DNA of 60,103 nt from Dehalococcoidia bacterium (GCA_030648205.1 JAUSIH010000049.1:1-60103); one strand, 5' to 3'. Positions 43,437-52,295 are shown, numbered from the stretch's first letter. The notes: generated by a model not told the origin, from the sequence alone. Translations and numbers: made by a program.

Positions 43437-44347
43437 TAGTTGGACAACTTTGGGGTTCCGCTAAGCGAGAGTCCCGCCTCCTGGGATGCCTCTGTTGATC
43501 GATAGACCTCCGCGGGGGTCTGGTAGCGCAGGGCCTGATGGGGCCGCTGCTCATTATAGAACCACAGGTAGCGCCCGATGTCCACTCGGGCCTCCGGGAC
43601 CTGCGTATAAGCCTTCAGGTACAACCTCCTCGTACTTCAGGCTGCGCCGCAGCGCGCGCGCACGGCGCCACAGCCGCTCCACGAAAATGTTGTCCAGGTA
43701 GCGCCCCTTCCCATCGTGGCTTATCTGGATCCCCCGCTCCTTCAAAAGCCCCGTGAACGCCTCGCCAGTGAACTGGGCGCCTTGGTCCGTGTTGAATATC
43801 TCCGGCGTGCCCCTGCTCAGGACTTCCTCCAACGCGTCCACCCCGATCTATCGGGGCTGTCCAGGGTGTTGGAGAGCCGCCAGGCCAGGACGCACCGGCT
43901 GTGCCAATCCATGACCACCACCAGGTAGAGAAAGCCTTTGGCCATGGGGATGTAGGTGATGTCCGCCGCCCAGACTTGGTCAGGACGGGTGATGGCCAGC
44001 CCCCGTAGCAGGTAGGGGTGCCGCTGCGCCGCCGGCGAGCCCGGGGAGGTCCGGGGCCGCTGATAGATGGCCTTCAGCCTCATGACCCGCATCAGTCGGC
44101 GTATCCGCTTGCGGCCGATGCAGTGGCCTCGGGCTTGGAACCAGGCCAACATCCGACGCGAGCCGAAATAAAGGGTTTCCAGATACTGCCGGTCCATGGC
44201 CGCCATCAGCTCCAGGTCACCCGGGGATGTGGGCTTGCGTTGGTAGTAGAACGAGGAGCGGCTGATGCCCACGAGCCGGCACTGCCGCACCACGGAGAGC
44301 CGCCGGTGGGACCGTTCCACCAGCGCCCGCCGCTGCTCCCGGCTCAT
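43436..44347 (-). pseudogene. IS3 transposase orfB, two frameshifts
   Basis: The DDE integrase is recognisable in three frames. From ATG 44347: QCRLVGISRSSFYYQRKP, the first Asp in QVWAADITYIPMAKGFLYL and VVVMDWHSRCVLAW. The frame is lost after NTLDS, where CCCCGATAGATCGGGG, a perfect 7-bp palindrome, replaces the expected few codons; it continues in another frame with IFNTDQGAQFTGEAF (second Asp) and FVERLWR, and shifts again by one extra T near KYEEV, ending with RPHQALRYQTPAEVY. About eight extra arginine/alanine-rich codons are also present. The enzyme is therefore inactive. Confidence 0.9.
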
Positions 44348-44628
44348 GGCACCAACCTGTCCTGTAAAAAATCCCGCTCCACCTTCAGCTGGCCGATCTG
44401 CCGGTAGAGCCGGTCCACCAGGGCGTCCGCCTGCTTCTCCCTCTTCCCTCCGCCCTCCGCGAAGACGGCGGCTGCCCCCTCCTGCAAGGCCCGCTTCCAC
44501 GTGTGGATTTGCGCGGGGTGCACCCCGAACCGGCTCGCTAACTCCGCCACCGTGGCGTCACCCCGCACTGCTGCCAGGGCCACCTTCGCCTTGAACGCTG
44601 CGCTGTGCTTCCGTCGCTGCTCTGCCAT
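44344..44628 (-). CDS. IS3 transposase orfA (HTH protein)
   Basis: 94-aa helix-turn-helix protein from ATG 44628 with AAGGAGGG upstream: [20 protein letters not shown], then the [26 protein letters not shown], and a leucine-zipper-like C-terminus ([16 protein letters not shown]). Intact. Its stop overlaps the orfB ATG (ATGA). Confidence 0.9.
   Translation of the reverse strand: MAEQRRKHSAAFKAKVALAAVRGDATVAELASRFGVHPAQIHTWKRALQEGAAAVFAEGGGKREKQADALVDRLYRQIGQLKVERDFLQDRLVP
44365..44371 (-). other. Programmed -1 frameshift site of the IS
   Basis: On the minus strand the heptamer T TTT TTA lies at codons D-F-L of orfA; slipping back one base joins orfA to the orfB frame (G-F-F-T-G-Q). This is the standard IS3-family mechanism for making OrfAB. 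Confidence 0.8.
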
Positions 44629-44712
44629 GTCCTGCCCTCCTTGCAATCGCTTGCTCAGTTTAGGGCTAGGACTCTCGCTTAACCACCTGTCCGAAATCCG
44701 GGGTCCACCTCA

Positions 44713-45037
44713 AAACACGTATCTTGAAAACTGGAACGGAGACGTCTTCTTCAGCCTCTGAAGGCACAGCTTCCACTGGCATTTCCTCGTTGGGCACAAG
44801 CGTCGAGAGGAATTCTTGTGCGCTGGTAAGCGTGGCAGTTTGGGCATCTTCCTTCCTTGCCCCAACACTCGTACGCCGATCAGAGTACGTATCCCTCATA
44901 TGTGTCTCAAGGATTCTCACCCGCCGATTCAAATCGTCTCTTTCGAATAAGCTCTTATTGTTTCCTAAGTACTCAAAAAGCAACAGTTCGCTAAGTTCAT
45001 GAAACTTCCCCTGTTCAAGCAATTCGGCATGACTCAT
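44713..45037 (-). pseudogene. DUF262 gene, 5' part, separated by IS insertion
   Basis: The N-terminal 108 codons of the interrupted gene, ATG 45037 with GAGGTGG upstream: MSHAELLEQGKFHELSELLL, then LNRRVRILETHMRDTYSDRR and ending EEDVSVPVFKIRV at the insertion point. After joining, FKIRV continues directly into YPSDPTLEVLNERW. The N-terminal extension is helical and acidic. The ancestral protein would be about 425 aa. Confidence 0.85.
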
Positions 45038-45056
45038 AAATACCACCTCACGAAGG

Positions 45057-45215
45057 ACCTGCCCCCCGTTTTAGGTCCACTCATAATGAGAGTTCCACCC
45101 GGATGATGCCGTTGGTCTGCTGAGCAAACTGGTCGGGGGTCAGGTTGCCCAACGCGCGTGGGGCCGCACACCATTATAGTCCTGGCGCCACCCCTCGACG
45201 ATGGCCCGCGCCGAC
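45057..45215 (-). pseudogene. Remnant of another IS3-type transposase
   Basis: Minus-strand translation gives ARAIVEGWRQDYNGVRPH, then, after a small deletion, ALGNLTPDQFAQQTNGI and a stop, the typical C-terminus of an IS3/ISL-type integrase. The IS-end-like GTGGACCTAAAACGGGG follows. Only the last ~45 codons and one end remain. It fills most of the 307-base gap before the UGSC gene. Confidence 0.75.
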
Positions 45216-45344
45216 CGTGGAAATCCTCGCGAATACGGCTTTCCTTCGCCGCGGACTCCGCCTCTTGCCAGCATGCGAGGCGCCGTGGTATTCTGCACCC
45301 GTTGGACAGGGCACCATCAGCGCGTCTGTCGGGAAGGAGAGCCT

Positions 45345-45944
45345 ATGACCACAAGCCTGCATACGATTCAGATTCTGGACCCCGCGGGGGAGGTCCCCCA
45401 GGAAACGAAGCGCCTGGCCCCGCTGGTGCAGAGTGTCCTGAGCTCCTCCGTCGGCTTCCGGGTCCAGTGGCCCAGCTTCGACATTTTCATGCAGCGCATC
45501 AAGGAGCTGCTGGAGGAGCGGTACGGCGTCAAGCAGGTGAATTACCTGTACACGGGCAGCGACGGCTGCGCCACGGGCAAGCGCGCCATTCGCGGCCGCT
45601 CGGACGCCGTCACCTGGGGCAAGGTCTTCGATGACTTCTCGGCGAAGAGCGATTGGGCTATCCTGGGACTCGCCGCCTGAGGCTCCTGCACATCGTGGTG
45701 TATCCACGACACGGTTGAAGTGCAGAAGCGCGGCGTCCCGACCGTCGCCATCGTCACCGAGCAATTCGTCAGCCTCGCGAAGAACTCCGCCAAGGCCCTG
45801 GGCTATCCCGACCTGCCGATAGTCGTTGTCCCCCACCCCTTTGAGACGCTCCCCCGCGAGCGCATTCGCCAGATTGCGGAGGAGAAGGTGGAGGAGATCA
45901 TCCAGAAGGTGAGCCACGCCAAGGAGCAGGCGATCCATCACTAG
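45345..45944 (+). CDS. UGSC-family selenoprotein (Sec at codon 112)
   Basis: ATG 45345 has GGAAGGAG upstream. The frame runs 111 codons, meets TGA (45678-45680), and continues in the same frame to a TAG at 45942-45944, giving 199 aa. Around the TGA the sequence reads WAILGLAA-U-GSCTSWCIHDTVEVQKRG, precisely the U-G-S-C motif for which the UGSC (seleno)protein family is named; other members have Cys at this position. A hairpin with a G near the start of its loop follows at 18 nt. The C-terminal half (GVPTVAIVTEQFVSLAKN) looks Rossmann-like. It is probably a redox enzyme; the substrate is unknown. The gene at 46141 is a usual companion. Confidence 0.88.
45693..45709 (+). promoter_or_regulatory. 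SECIS-like hairpin of the UGSC gene
   Basis: TCGTGG (45693-45698) pairs with CCACGA (45704-45709) around loop TGTAT. The loop begins 18 nt after the TGA, with G in second position, which meets the general bacterial SECIS pattern. Confidence 0.65.
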
Positions 45945-46140
45945 GCTGCCGCGCGGGGGACACGAACGACGGGGTCTCTCGCGTCAGACATTTCGAGATT
46001 TCGTGTCAGAGGTTCCCCCTTCTCAGGCGTGTGCGGAGGGGGAACCCCTGTGTCAGGGGCCTGCGCCGCCAGATAGGGAGATGGCTCGTTCGGGGGCGAT
46101 TGCGGGGCGTTCAACTGAAATCCACACGGAGAGGTGCATC

Positions 46141-47190
46141 ATGGCGAGTCGCGCCAAGCTCATGGACGTCCAGGACGATATTGAGGCCATCTTTGACTAC
46201 ACGTATGAGAAGGGATGGACGGACGGCCTGCCCATCATTCCGCCGACGCCCGAGCGCGTCCAGCGGATGCTGGCCACGGTGGACCGCCGTCCCGACGAGG
46301 TGGTCACCCATCTCCCTCCTCTTCGCGCCAACGCCACCGTCGAGAAGATCGCTGTCAGCGCCGTGATGGCGGGGTGCAAGCCGGAGTACTTCCCCACGGT
46401 GGTCGCCGCCGTGGAGGCCGCGGGCGACCCGCACTTCGAGGTCTTCGGCATGAACACGACGACGAATCCCACGGTGCCCTTCGTCATCATCAACGGCCCC
46501 GTCCGCAATCAGATTGACGTGAACTGCTCCTGGAGTGTCCTGGGGCCGCGCAAGCGCGCCAACGCCACCATTGGCCGCGCCGTCAGCCTTGTAATGATCA
46601 ACCTGGCGGGCCGCGTGCCGGAGCAGACCTGCAAGGCTACGTGGAAGATGCCGGGCGCCTTTACCATGTGCGCGGGCGAGTATGAAGAGGAGAGCCCGTG
46701 GGAGCCTCTGCACGTGGAGCGCGGATTCAAGAAGGAGGAGAGCACGGTCACGCTCCTCTCGCCCGCCTCCGCCTTCAACCTGCTGGATACGGAGAGCCAG
46801 AACGCGGACGAATTGCTGGAGAACATGACCGGCGGGATGCTCGGCGCTACGAGCAACAGCGTGTTCCCGTTCTACGGACTCGGCGAGATGGGTCTGATGA
46901 TGTGCCCGGGCCACGCCAAGCTCATCGCCGCGACATATACCAAGCAGCAGGTCAAGGAATACTTCCTGGAGCACCTGAAGCTACCCTCGACCTATATGAG
47001 CCGCCGGCGCATCAAGATGATGGAGGCCGCGGGCCTGGGGCAGATTGAAAACGGCTACATCCGCTACGCAAGGGAAGCGTGGCAGTTCCTCATCTTCGTG
47101 GCGGGTGGCCTGGGCGGCTACCACACGGCGTTCTTCAGCACCTTTGGCGACTCCAGGGCCGTCACGCGCCCCATCCGGGCCAAAAAGTAA
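46141..47190 (+). CDS. Conserved protein of the UGSC neighbourhood, function unknown
   Basis: 349 aa from ATG 46141. The opening DVQDDIEAIFDYTYEKGWTDGLPIIPPTPERV is a recognisable block in a family that often accompanies or is fused to UGSC proteins. Further blocks: NATVEKIAVSAVMAGCKPEY, GMNTTTNPTVPFVIINGPV, RANATIGRAVSLVMINLAG. Several cysteines are present (GCKPEY, DVNCSW, EQTCKA, TMCAGE, MMCPGH), consistent with a redox or metal role. No signal peptide or membrane segment. It likely works with the selenoprotein 196 nt upstream. Confidence 0.7.
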   Translation: MASRAKLMDVQDDIEAIFDYTYEKGWTDGLPIIPPTPERVQRMLATVDRRPDEVVTHLPPLRANATVEKIAVSAVMAGCKPEYFPTVVAAVEAAGDPHFEVFGMNTTTNPTVPFVIINGPVRNQIDVNCSWSVLGPRKRANATIGRAVSLVMINLAGRVPEQTCKATWKMPGAFTMCAGEYEEESPWEPLHVERGFKKEESTVTLLSPASAFNLLDTESQNADELLENMTGGMLGATSNSVFPFYGLGEMGLMMCPGHAKLIAATYTKQQVKEYFLEHLKLPSTYMSRRRIKMMEAAGLGQIENGYIRYAREAWQFLIFVAGGLGGYHTAFFSTFGDSRAVTRPIRAKK

Positions 47191-47205
47191 GGGGGGGGGC
47201 CTCTT

Positions 47206-47844
47206 CTGCAAGCCGTTATCTTCGACATGGACGGGGTGCTCTGCGACAGCGAGCCCCTGTACCTGGAAGCCATCAACGTCGTTCTGACGACGCGCGGGCT
47301 GCGGCTGTCGGAGGAAGAGAACCGCGAGATTCTCGGCACGACGGCGGAAGAGACGTGGCGCTGGCTCAAGGAGCGCTTCCGCCTCCCCGGCGACGTGGCG
47401 GAGTGGCTCCGTCGCTACGACGTGGCGGTCATTGAGACGCTGCGCGGGCGGGTGACGCCCACGTCCGGGCTGATGGACCTGCTGCCCCGCCTCAAGGCGC
47501 GCGATCTGAAGATGGCCGTGGCATCCTCCTCCGAGCTTGCCTGGGTGCACGCCATCCTGGACACGCTGCGCGTCCGCGAATACTTCAGCGCCATCGTCTC
47601 GGCGGGCGACGTGGAGCGCGGAAAGCCCGCGCCGGACGTCTATCTGCTGGCGGCGCGCAAGCTGGGAGTCCCGCCCGGCGCGTGCCTGGTGTTTGAGGAC
47701 TCGCCGGTAGGTCTGGAGGCCGCGAAGGCTGCGGGCATGCGCGCCGTCGCCATCCTGACGCCGTACACCCGCGGCATGGACCTCTCCCGAGCAAGCGCGG
47801 TGCTCTCCTCGTTCAAGGAATTCGACGAAAGGATGTTGGACTAG
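47206..47844 (+). CDS. HAD-superfamily hydrolase, beta-phosphoglucomutase-like
   Basis: About 212 aa. The nucleophile motif is AVIFDMDGVLCDSEPLYLEA, motif II VASSSELAW, motif III GKPAPDVYLLAARKLG and motif IV CLVFEDSPVGLEAAKAAG: all complete. The only ATG in this region (47227) lies inside the FDMDG motif and would remove the catalytic Asp, so translation must start earlier; CTG 47206 is the nearest candidate and a tract of nine G residues (47191-47199) precedes it. Either a rare start or an error in the G tract hides the true start. Acts on sugar phosphates or related compounds. Confidence 0.8.
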   Translation: MQAVIFDMDGVLCDSEPLYLEAINVVLTTRGLRLSEEENREILGTTAEETWRWLKERFRLPGDVAEWLRRYDVAVIETLRGRVTPTSGLMDLLPRLKARDLKMAVASSSELAWVHAILDTLRVREYFSAIVSAGDVERGKPAPDVYLLAARKLGVPPGACLVFEDSPVGLEAAKAAGMRAVAILTPYTRGMDLSRASAVLSSFKEFDERMLD

Positions 47845-48093
47845 ACCTGCCCGTCGGCGCCGCGCGACGCGTCCACGCCTCCGCCTCGGCCCGCTCCGGC
47901 CACTTGGAGTTCGCACGCTATTCCGGTAGCATCTTCTGGTCTTCTGTCCCTGCGACGCTTTATCTATCTGTATAAAATAAAGTTCGAGACCAGATATCAA
48001 ACGTGGACTTGAAATTTGTTTAGAAACGCAGTAGGATGGGCGGCGTCCCCTGGAGAAGCACAAATCCAGAGAAGGGGTCCGGAGAAGGCGCAG

Positions 48094-49602
48094 ATGCTGC
48101 ACCGTGTCCTGGGGTACGTGAAGACCCAGACCACTATTCGCCTGTCCAAGTTGGAGAGCGGCTCCAGCGCGGCGACGATCGGCTTCACGGACCAGTATCT
48201 GGTGCCGTTCGCGGTCGCCATGCGCGCCACGGACATGCAGGTGGGTCTGCTCAGCAGCATCCCCAATCTTGCCGCTACGGTCACCTTGCTGGGGGTTCCT
48301 CAGCTTGTGCGCAAGCTGGGCAGCCGCAAGGCCGTGCTGCTGAGTGTCGTGTTCCTCCACGCCATCGTCTGGCTGCCGGTCCTGCTCATCCCGCTTCTCT
48401 TCCCGAACCAGATGATTCTGGCGCTCCTGGGCTTCGCCGTCCTGCTGACTGTCTCAAGCAACGTCGCGGACGCCAACTGGGAGAGCATCCTCGCGGACGT
48501 CGTTCCCAAGAATCGCATCAACCGTTACTTCTCCATGCGGGGTGTGTTCCAGGGGGCCGTGACGCTGACCGCCGCGCTCATCGCCGGGTATGTGCTGGAG
48601 TCCGTTCCCGGCGGGATATTCATCGGGTTCGGGGCCATCTTCTTCATGGCCATGACTTTCCGACTCACCTCATTCTGGTTCCTGACTAGAATCAAGGAGC
48701 CTGCACTGCGCCTGCCGGAGGACCCCTCCTACGGCTTCACCCACTTCCTTTCGGAGGTCGGCTCCAGCTCCGTGGGAAGGCTCATCCTGTTCGGGGCGCT
48801 TATGACCCTGGGCGCGGGCGTGGCTGCCCCCTTCTACGCCGTGTACGTGCTGGACGATCTGCACTTCAGCCCGATTCTCTACTCGTTCTTCATCGGCGTG
48901 GGCTACTTGGCGACCATCTTCTCCCTGCCTTCGTGGAGCAGCCTCGCCGACAAGATCGGCAACGTGCGCGTCGTCCTCCTCACCGCCATCCTGACTACCA
49001 TCGTCCCCTTCCTGTGGCTGCTCTCCACGAACCCGGTTTATCTCATCGCCATCCAGGCCTTCGCCAGCGCCGCGTGGGCGGGCCTCGTGCTCACTGCCTC
49101 CAACCACGTATTCGGAGACAGTCCCCCGGAGAAGAAGCTGCACTTCATCGCCTACTTCAATGCGCTCACGTTCCAGGGCAGTCTGGGCGCCTTCGTGGGA
49201 CCGCTCCTGGGCGGAGTCCTGAGTCAGGTCCTGCCACCCATTGCGGGCAATAACCTGCTTAGTGTATTCGCCGTGTCGGGTGTCATCCGCGTCGTCGTGA
49301 TCGCTGCGTTCATCCCCTTCATGACGGAGGTGATCCGCATAGAGCTTCCCGTGCCGCGCGGGTTCCACCCCATCACGCAGCACGCCATTCGCCGTTCGGG
49401 CGTGCTGGCGCGCGTCCGTCTTCAGCACCAGCGATTCGTGCACAGGGGCGTCCCCCACGGCACGCTGCACTGGGCGGGCCAGCCGCTCCCGTGGCGAAGC
49501 TTCCGCGCCTGCCGCGACTGCGTGGGGCCGTCCTGGGCGCTGTCGCAGAGGTACGGACGCCCGGGGGGCAAAGCGCAAAGAAGAAGGGTCCTGCCAGCGT
49601 AG
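48094..49602 (+). CDS. MFS transporter
   Basis: 502-aa carrier from ATG 48094 (GGAGAAGG upstream). Eleven to twelve hydrophobic segments can be traced: IGFTDQYLVPFAVAM, GLLSSIPNLAATVTLLG, VVFLHAIVWLPVLLIPLL, and so on. The cytoplasmic loop after TM2 has QLVRKLGSRKAVLLS, and an EARLADRxG-like segment in the second half is SLADKIGNVRVVLL. The C-terminal ~90 residues are hydrophilic and basic (VRLQHQRFVHRG...), an unusual tail. The substrate is unknown. The 249-base gap before it (47845-48093) shows no gene. Confidence 0.82.
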   Translation: MLHRVLGYVKTQTTIRLSKLESGSSAATIGFTDQYLVPFAVAMRATDMQVGLLSSIPNLAATVTLLGVPQLVRKLGSRKAVLLSVVFLHAIVWLPVLLIPLLFPNQMILALLGFAVLLTVSSNVADANWESILADVVPKNRINRYFSMRGVFQGAVTLTAALIAGYVLESVPGGIFIGFGAIFFMAMTFRLTSFWFLTRIKEPALRLPEDPSYGFTHFLSEVGSSSVGRLILFGALMTLGAGVAAPFYAVYVLDDLHFSPILYSFFIGVGYLATIFSLPSWSSLADKIGNVRVVLLTAILTTIVPFLWLLSTNPVYLIAIQAFASAAWAGLVLTASNHVFGDSPPEKKLHFIAYFNALTFQGSLGAFVGPLLGGVLSQVLPPIAGNNLLSVFAVSGVIRVVVIAAFIPFMTEVIRIELPVPRGFHPITQHAIRRSGVLARVRLQHQRFVHRGVPHGTLHWAGQPLPWRSFRACRDCVGPSWALSQRYGRPGGKAQRRRVLPA

Positions 49603-49654
49603 CTGTGAGCAGGGCCATTGCCGTTGGGGCGAGACTGATGCGAATACGTGCGGT

Positions 49655-50356
49655 CTAGCTCAGTACGCGCGTCGCTTCTCCCCGACGTCTGATGAACGCG
49701 TCCCTGAGCCTCTGAAACTCCGTCTGGTATGCCGCCGACCAGATGGGGTCGGTGGTCATGATGACGGCGTCCTCATGGTTGTCGCTGTAGTACCCCTTGC
49801 GGACGCCCATGACGTGGAAGCCGTACTTCTCGTACAGGAGTTGAGCTGGCCTGTTGGACGCCCGCACCTCAAGGGTCAATTCCCGCGCTGCCCGCTGCAT
49901 CGCCAGTTCAATGGTGGCGACGAGTAGAAGCTCTCCCAATCCGCGCCGTTTGTGGGACTCCCGCACGGCAATCGCCACAAGGTGGGCTTCGTCCACCATT
50001 AACCACGTGCCCGCGAAGCCCGCGACAAAGGCGGACGGCGCATGCGGTCGCGCCGCCTCTGCCTCCGGCGGACGCCCGAAAGGCCACAGCCGCCGGAGCA
50101 GCCCGTCGTTCTTTCGTTCCAGCGCTGGGGGTGGGGACTCCACGGGGTTCGGCGCCGCCTCGACAGCGTCGCAGACGACGAGGTAGCGGGCCAGCCGGTT
50201 GTCCATCTCGCGCGGGAAGGACGTGGGCGGCCACACGGTTGGGAAGGCCTCCCGTTCAATCTCCTCCACCTGAGGGATGTCGGCGAAGCTCATGGGGCGC
50301 ACCAGGAACGGCATCTGGCTGCCCCGCTGGACCTCAGTCTCCTGGACGATGGCCAT
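49655..50356 (-). CDS. rimI: GNAT acetyltransferase, RimI-like
   Basis: 233 aa from ATG 50356. The opening VRPMSFADIPQVEEIEREAFPTVWPPTSF is typical for ribosomal-protein-alanine acetyltransferase; LVAIAVRESHKRRGLGELLL is the acetyl-CoA loop (motif A), and LEVRASNRPAQLLYEKYGFHVMGVRKGYY is the RimI signature. An insertion of ~50 residues (VEAAPNPVESPPPALERK...) between strands makes it longer than E. coli RimI. Probably acetylates the N-terminal alanine of S18. Confidence 0.87.
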   Translation of the reverse strand: MAIVQETEVQRGSQMPFLVRPMSFADIPQVEEIEREAFPTVWPPTSFPREMDNRLARYLVVCDAVEAAPNPVESPPPALERKNDGLLRRLWPFGRPPEAEAARPHAPSAFVAGFAGTWLMVDEAHLVAIAVRESHKRRGLGELLLVATIELAMQRAARELTLEVRASNRPAQLLYEKYGFHVMGVRKGYYSDNHEDAVIMTTDPIWSAAYQTEFQRLRDAFIRRRGEATRVLS

Positions 50357-50586
50357 CGCGATTGTGCCTTTCACCACACCACGTCGTGTATTTTAGCACG
50401 GCCAATGTCCCGTCATCGTTATTCTCATAACAGCTAACTTTCCGGCCATGCGTACGTTATATATGGTGGAGCCAGAGAAGCACGGCAAGCTCCTCGTAAA
50501 GGGTGGCGCATGTCCTTTATAATAGGTGCACTGAAATATCTCTCGCAGACCCGCCGGACGGCAAGCGCGGCGGGCGGGGTTGGTCA

Positions 50587-51150
50587 GTGCAAGACGAACA
50601 GAGTCTCGTTCGGGAGGCCCAGCAGGGTAACGCTGGCGCCTTCGCCAAGATATACGAGACGTACTTCGACAGGGTGTTCCGCTACGTGGTCGTGCGGGTG
50701 GGCAACGCCGCCGAGGCGGAGGATATCACCCAGGACGTTTTCCTGCGGGCGCTGGATTCCGTCCGCGCCTTCCAGTGGCGCGGCGTCCCTTTCAGCGCCT
50801 GGCTCTTTCGCATTGCGCACAACCTGCTCACCGACCGCCTTCGCAGCAAGGGCCGCCATGAGGAAGTCGCCCTTGACGACGACATGCCGCTGGTGGACGG
50901 TCGCCAGAACCCAAGCGACTTGGTGGAGCTGAAGATTTCCGTGGAGCAAATGCTCGCGTCCATGCAGCACCTCACCGAGTCCCAGCGCCAGGTCCTGGCC
51001 CTGCGCTTCGGCAGCGGCCTCTCCATAGAGGAGACGGCCCAGAGCATGAGCAAGAAAGAGGGCGCCATCAAGGCCCTCCAGCACAGCGCCGTGCAGGCCC
51101 TGCGTCGCCACATGACTCGGGCGCCCACGGCCATTCGGAAGGAACCATGA
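50587..51150 (+). CDS. ECF-type RNA polymerase sigma factor
   Basis: 187 aa from GTG 50587. Region 2 is FAKIYETYFDRVFRYVVVRVG...AEDITQDVFLRAL and region 4 is LTESQRQVLALRFGSGLSIEETAQSMSKKEGAIKALQHSAVQAL. An earlier in-frame GTG at 50503 exists, but TATAAT at 50518-50523 lies within that extension and looks like a promoter element, so the later start is preferred. The last 4 nt overlap the next gene, the usual sigma/anti-sigma coupling. It could regulate the secreted-protein genes downstream. Confidence 0.92.
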   Translation: MQDEQSLVREAQQGNAGAFAKIYETYFDRVFRYVVVRVGNAAEAEDITQDVFLRALDSVRAFQWRGVPFSAWLFRIAHNLLTDRLRSKGRHEEVALDDDMPLVDGRQNPSDLVELKISVEQMLASMQHLTESQRQVLALRFGSGLSIEETAQSMSKKEGAIKALQHSAVQALRRHMTRAPTAIRKEP

Positions 51151-52295
51151 CCGCACAGCAACACATGGACGACATTCTGAACGAGTGCCTCGACCGGCTG
51201 GCCCGGGGCGAGACGATGGAGGCGTGCCTGGCGCGGCATCCGGAGCATGCTCAGGAGCTGCGTCCGCTGCTGATCGTCGCCCGCGCGACGCTGGCGGCTA
51301 CCGTCCAGATTACCCCGCGAGCGGAGTTCCGGACCGCCGCCCGCCACCAGTTCCTGGATGCCCTGGCGGCCCGTCATGCCCGTGAGCGAGAGTCGTTCTT
51401 CACGTGGTCGTGGATGCGAAGGTGGAGCGCCGTGGCGGCAGGCGTCGCGCTGCTCGTCGTCATTGGCCGTGGCACCGTGGCCGCCGCGGAGTCGTCTCTG
51501 CCCACGCAGCCGCTGTACACCATCAAGCAGGCGACCGAGGCATTCCAGATCGCCCTGGCGCCCGAGGGTTCCGCGAAGGCCAAGGTCTACACTGAGCTTG
51601 CCGCACGCCGACTGGAGGAGATGACAGTCCTGGCCCGCCAGGGGGATGTGCAGAACGTGGACAGGCTTACCTCTCAACTGGAGGCGCACCTGGACAACGC
51701 TACCCTCGCGGCGTCTCGCGCCTCGCCGGAGCCCGCTCCTTCGTCGGAGTCCGTCCCTTCGCCGACGGCTACCTCGACGCCAACTGCCGCCGCGGCTCAG
51801 GCTACGCAGCCCGCGGCAACGCCGACGCCATCGCCGACGGCCACACCCGTGGCTGCCGCTTCGGTAGCTCCGGCAGCGACGCCCACGGCGGTTCCGTCCG
51901 CCGCCGCAGCCCAGGCCGCGCAGCCCGCGGCGTCTCCCACTCCAATACCGGCTCCCGCCACACCTACGCCATCGGCGCGCCCGACCACAGCGCCGCAGCC
52001 GGCCATCCGCCAGCCCGCCGCAAAGCCCCCGCAGGCCCGACCCGTCAGGCCGCCGTCGCGCCCCGCTGTGCAAAACCTTCAGGATATGCAGGCTACTCTC
52101 CGGCGCAACGTAGAGCAGCACAAAGCGACTCTTGAGAAGGCACTGCAGGAGGCGCCTCCCAGCGCCAGACCCGCTCTGGAAAAGGCGCTGGAGAAGGCGA
52201 ACCGCAAGTACGCTGAGGCGATCAAGGCCGTTGAGCGGATGGAGCAACGGGAACGGGAGCGGGAGCGCGAGCGGCCGCAGGAAAAGGGTCGGTAG
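51147..52295 (+). CDS. Membrane anti-sigma-like protein with DUF5667-type domain
   Basis: 382 aa. A short N-terminal segment (DDILNECLDRLARGETMEACLARHPEHAQEL) is followed by a single hydrophobic helix WSAVAAGVALLVVIGRGTVAAAES, then an external DUF5667-like helical domain (PLYTIKQATEAFQIALAPEGSAKAK, LAARRLEEM). A long low-complexity Pro/Ala/Thr stretch (about residues 190-310) leads to a charged coiled coil (QRERERERERPQ near the end). The ATGA overlap with the sigma factor suggests that it controls it. The exact release mechanism is unknown. Confidence 0.82.
   Translation: MTAQQHMDDILNECLDRLARGETMEACLARHPEHAQELRPLLIVARATLAATVQITPRAEFRTAARHQFLDALAARHARERESFFTWSWMRRWSAVAAGVALLVVIGRGTVAAAESSLPTQPLYTIKQATEAFQIALAPEGSAKAKVYTELAARRLEEMTVLARQGDVQNVDRLTSQLEAHLDNATLAASRASPEPAPSSESVPSPTATSTPTAAAAQATQPAATPTPSPTATPVAAASVAPAATPTAVPSAAAAQAAQPAASPTPIPAPATPTPSARPTTAPQPAIRQPAAKPPQARPVRPPSRPAVQNLQDMQATLRRNVEQHKATLEKALQEAPPSARPALEKALEKANRKYAEAIKAVERMEQRERERERERPQEKGR

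Larger units (their letters stand above)
43422..44712 (-). mobile_element. IS3-family insertion sequence, 1291 bp, degenerate
   Basis: Ends are TGAGGGGGACCCC (43422-43434) and, on the other strand, TGAGGTGGACCCC (44712-44700), a 13-bp inverted repeat with one mismatch. Both ends are flanked by AAAC (43418-43421 and 44713-44716), a 4-bp target duplication. It contains orfA, a TTTTTTA frameshift site and a damaged orfB. Excision of one AAAC copy and the element restores the DUF262 reading frame. Confidence 0.92.

Noticed and set aside
43418-43440. TGGAC near 43440 as the true left end of the IS
   Set aside because: The longer TGAGGGGGACCCC at 43422 matches the other end better and is flanked by the AAAC duplication, which also restores the DUF262 frame.
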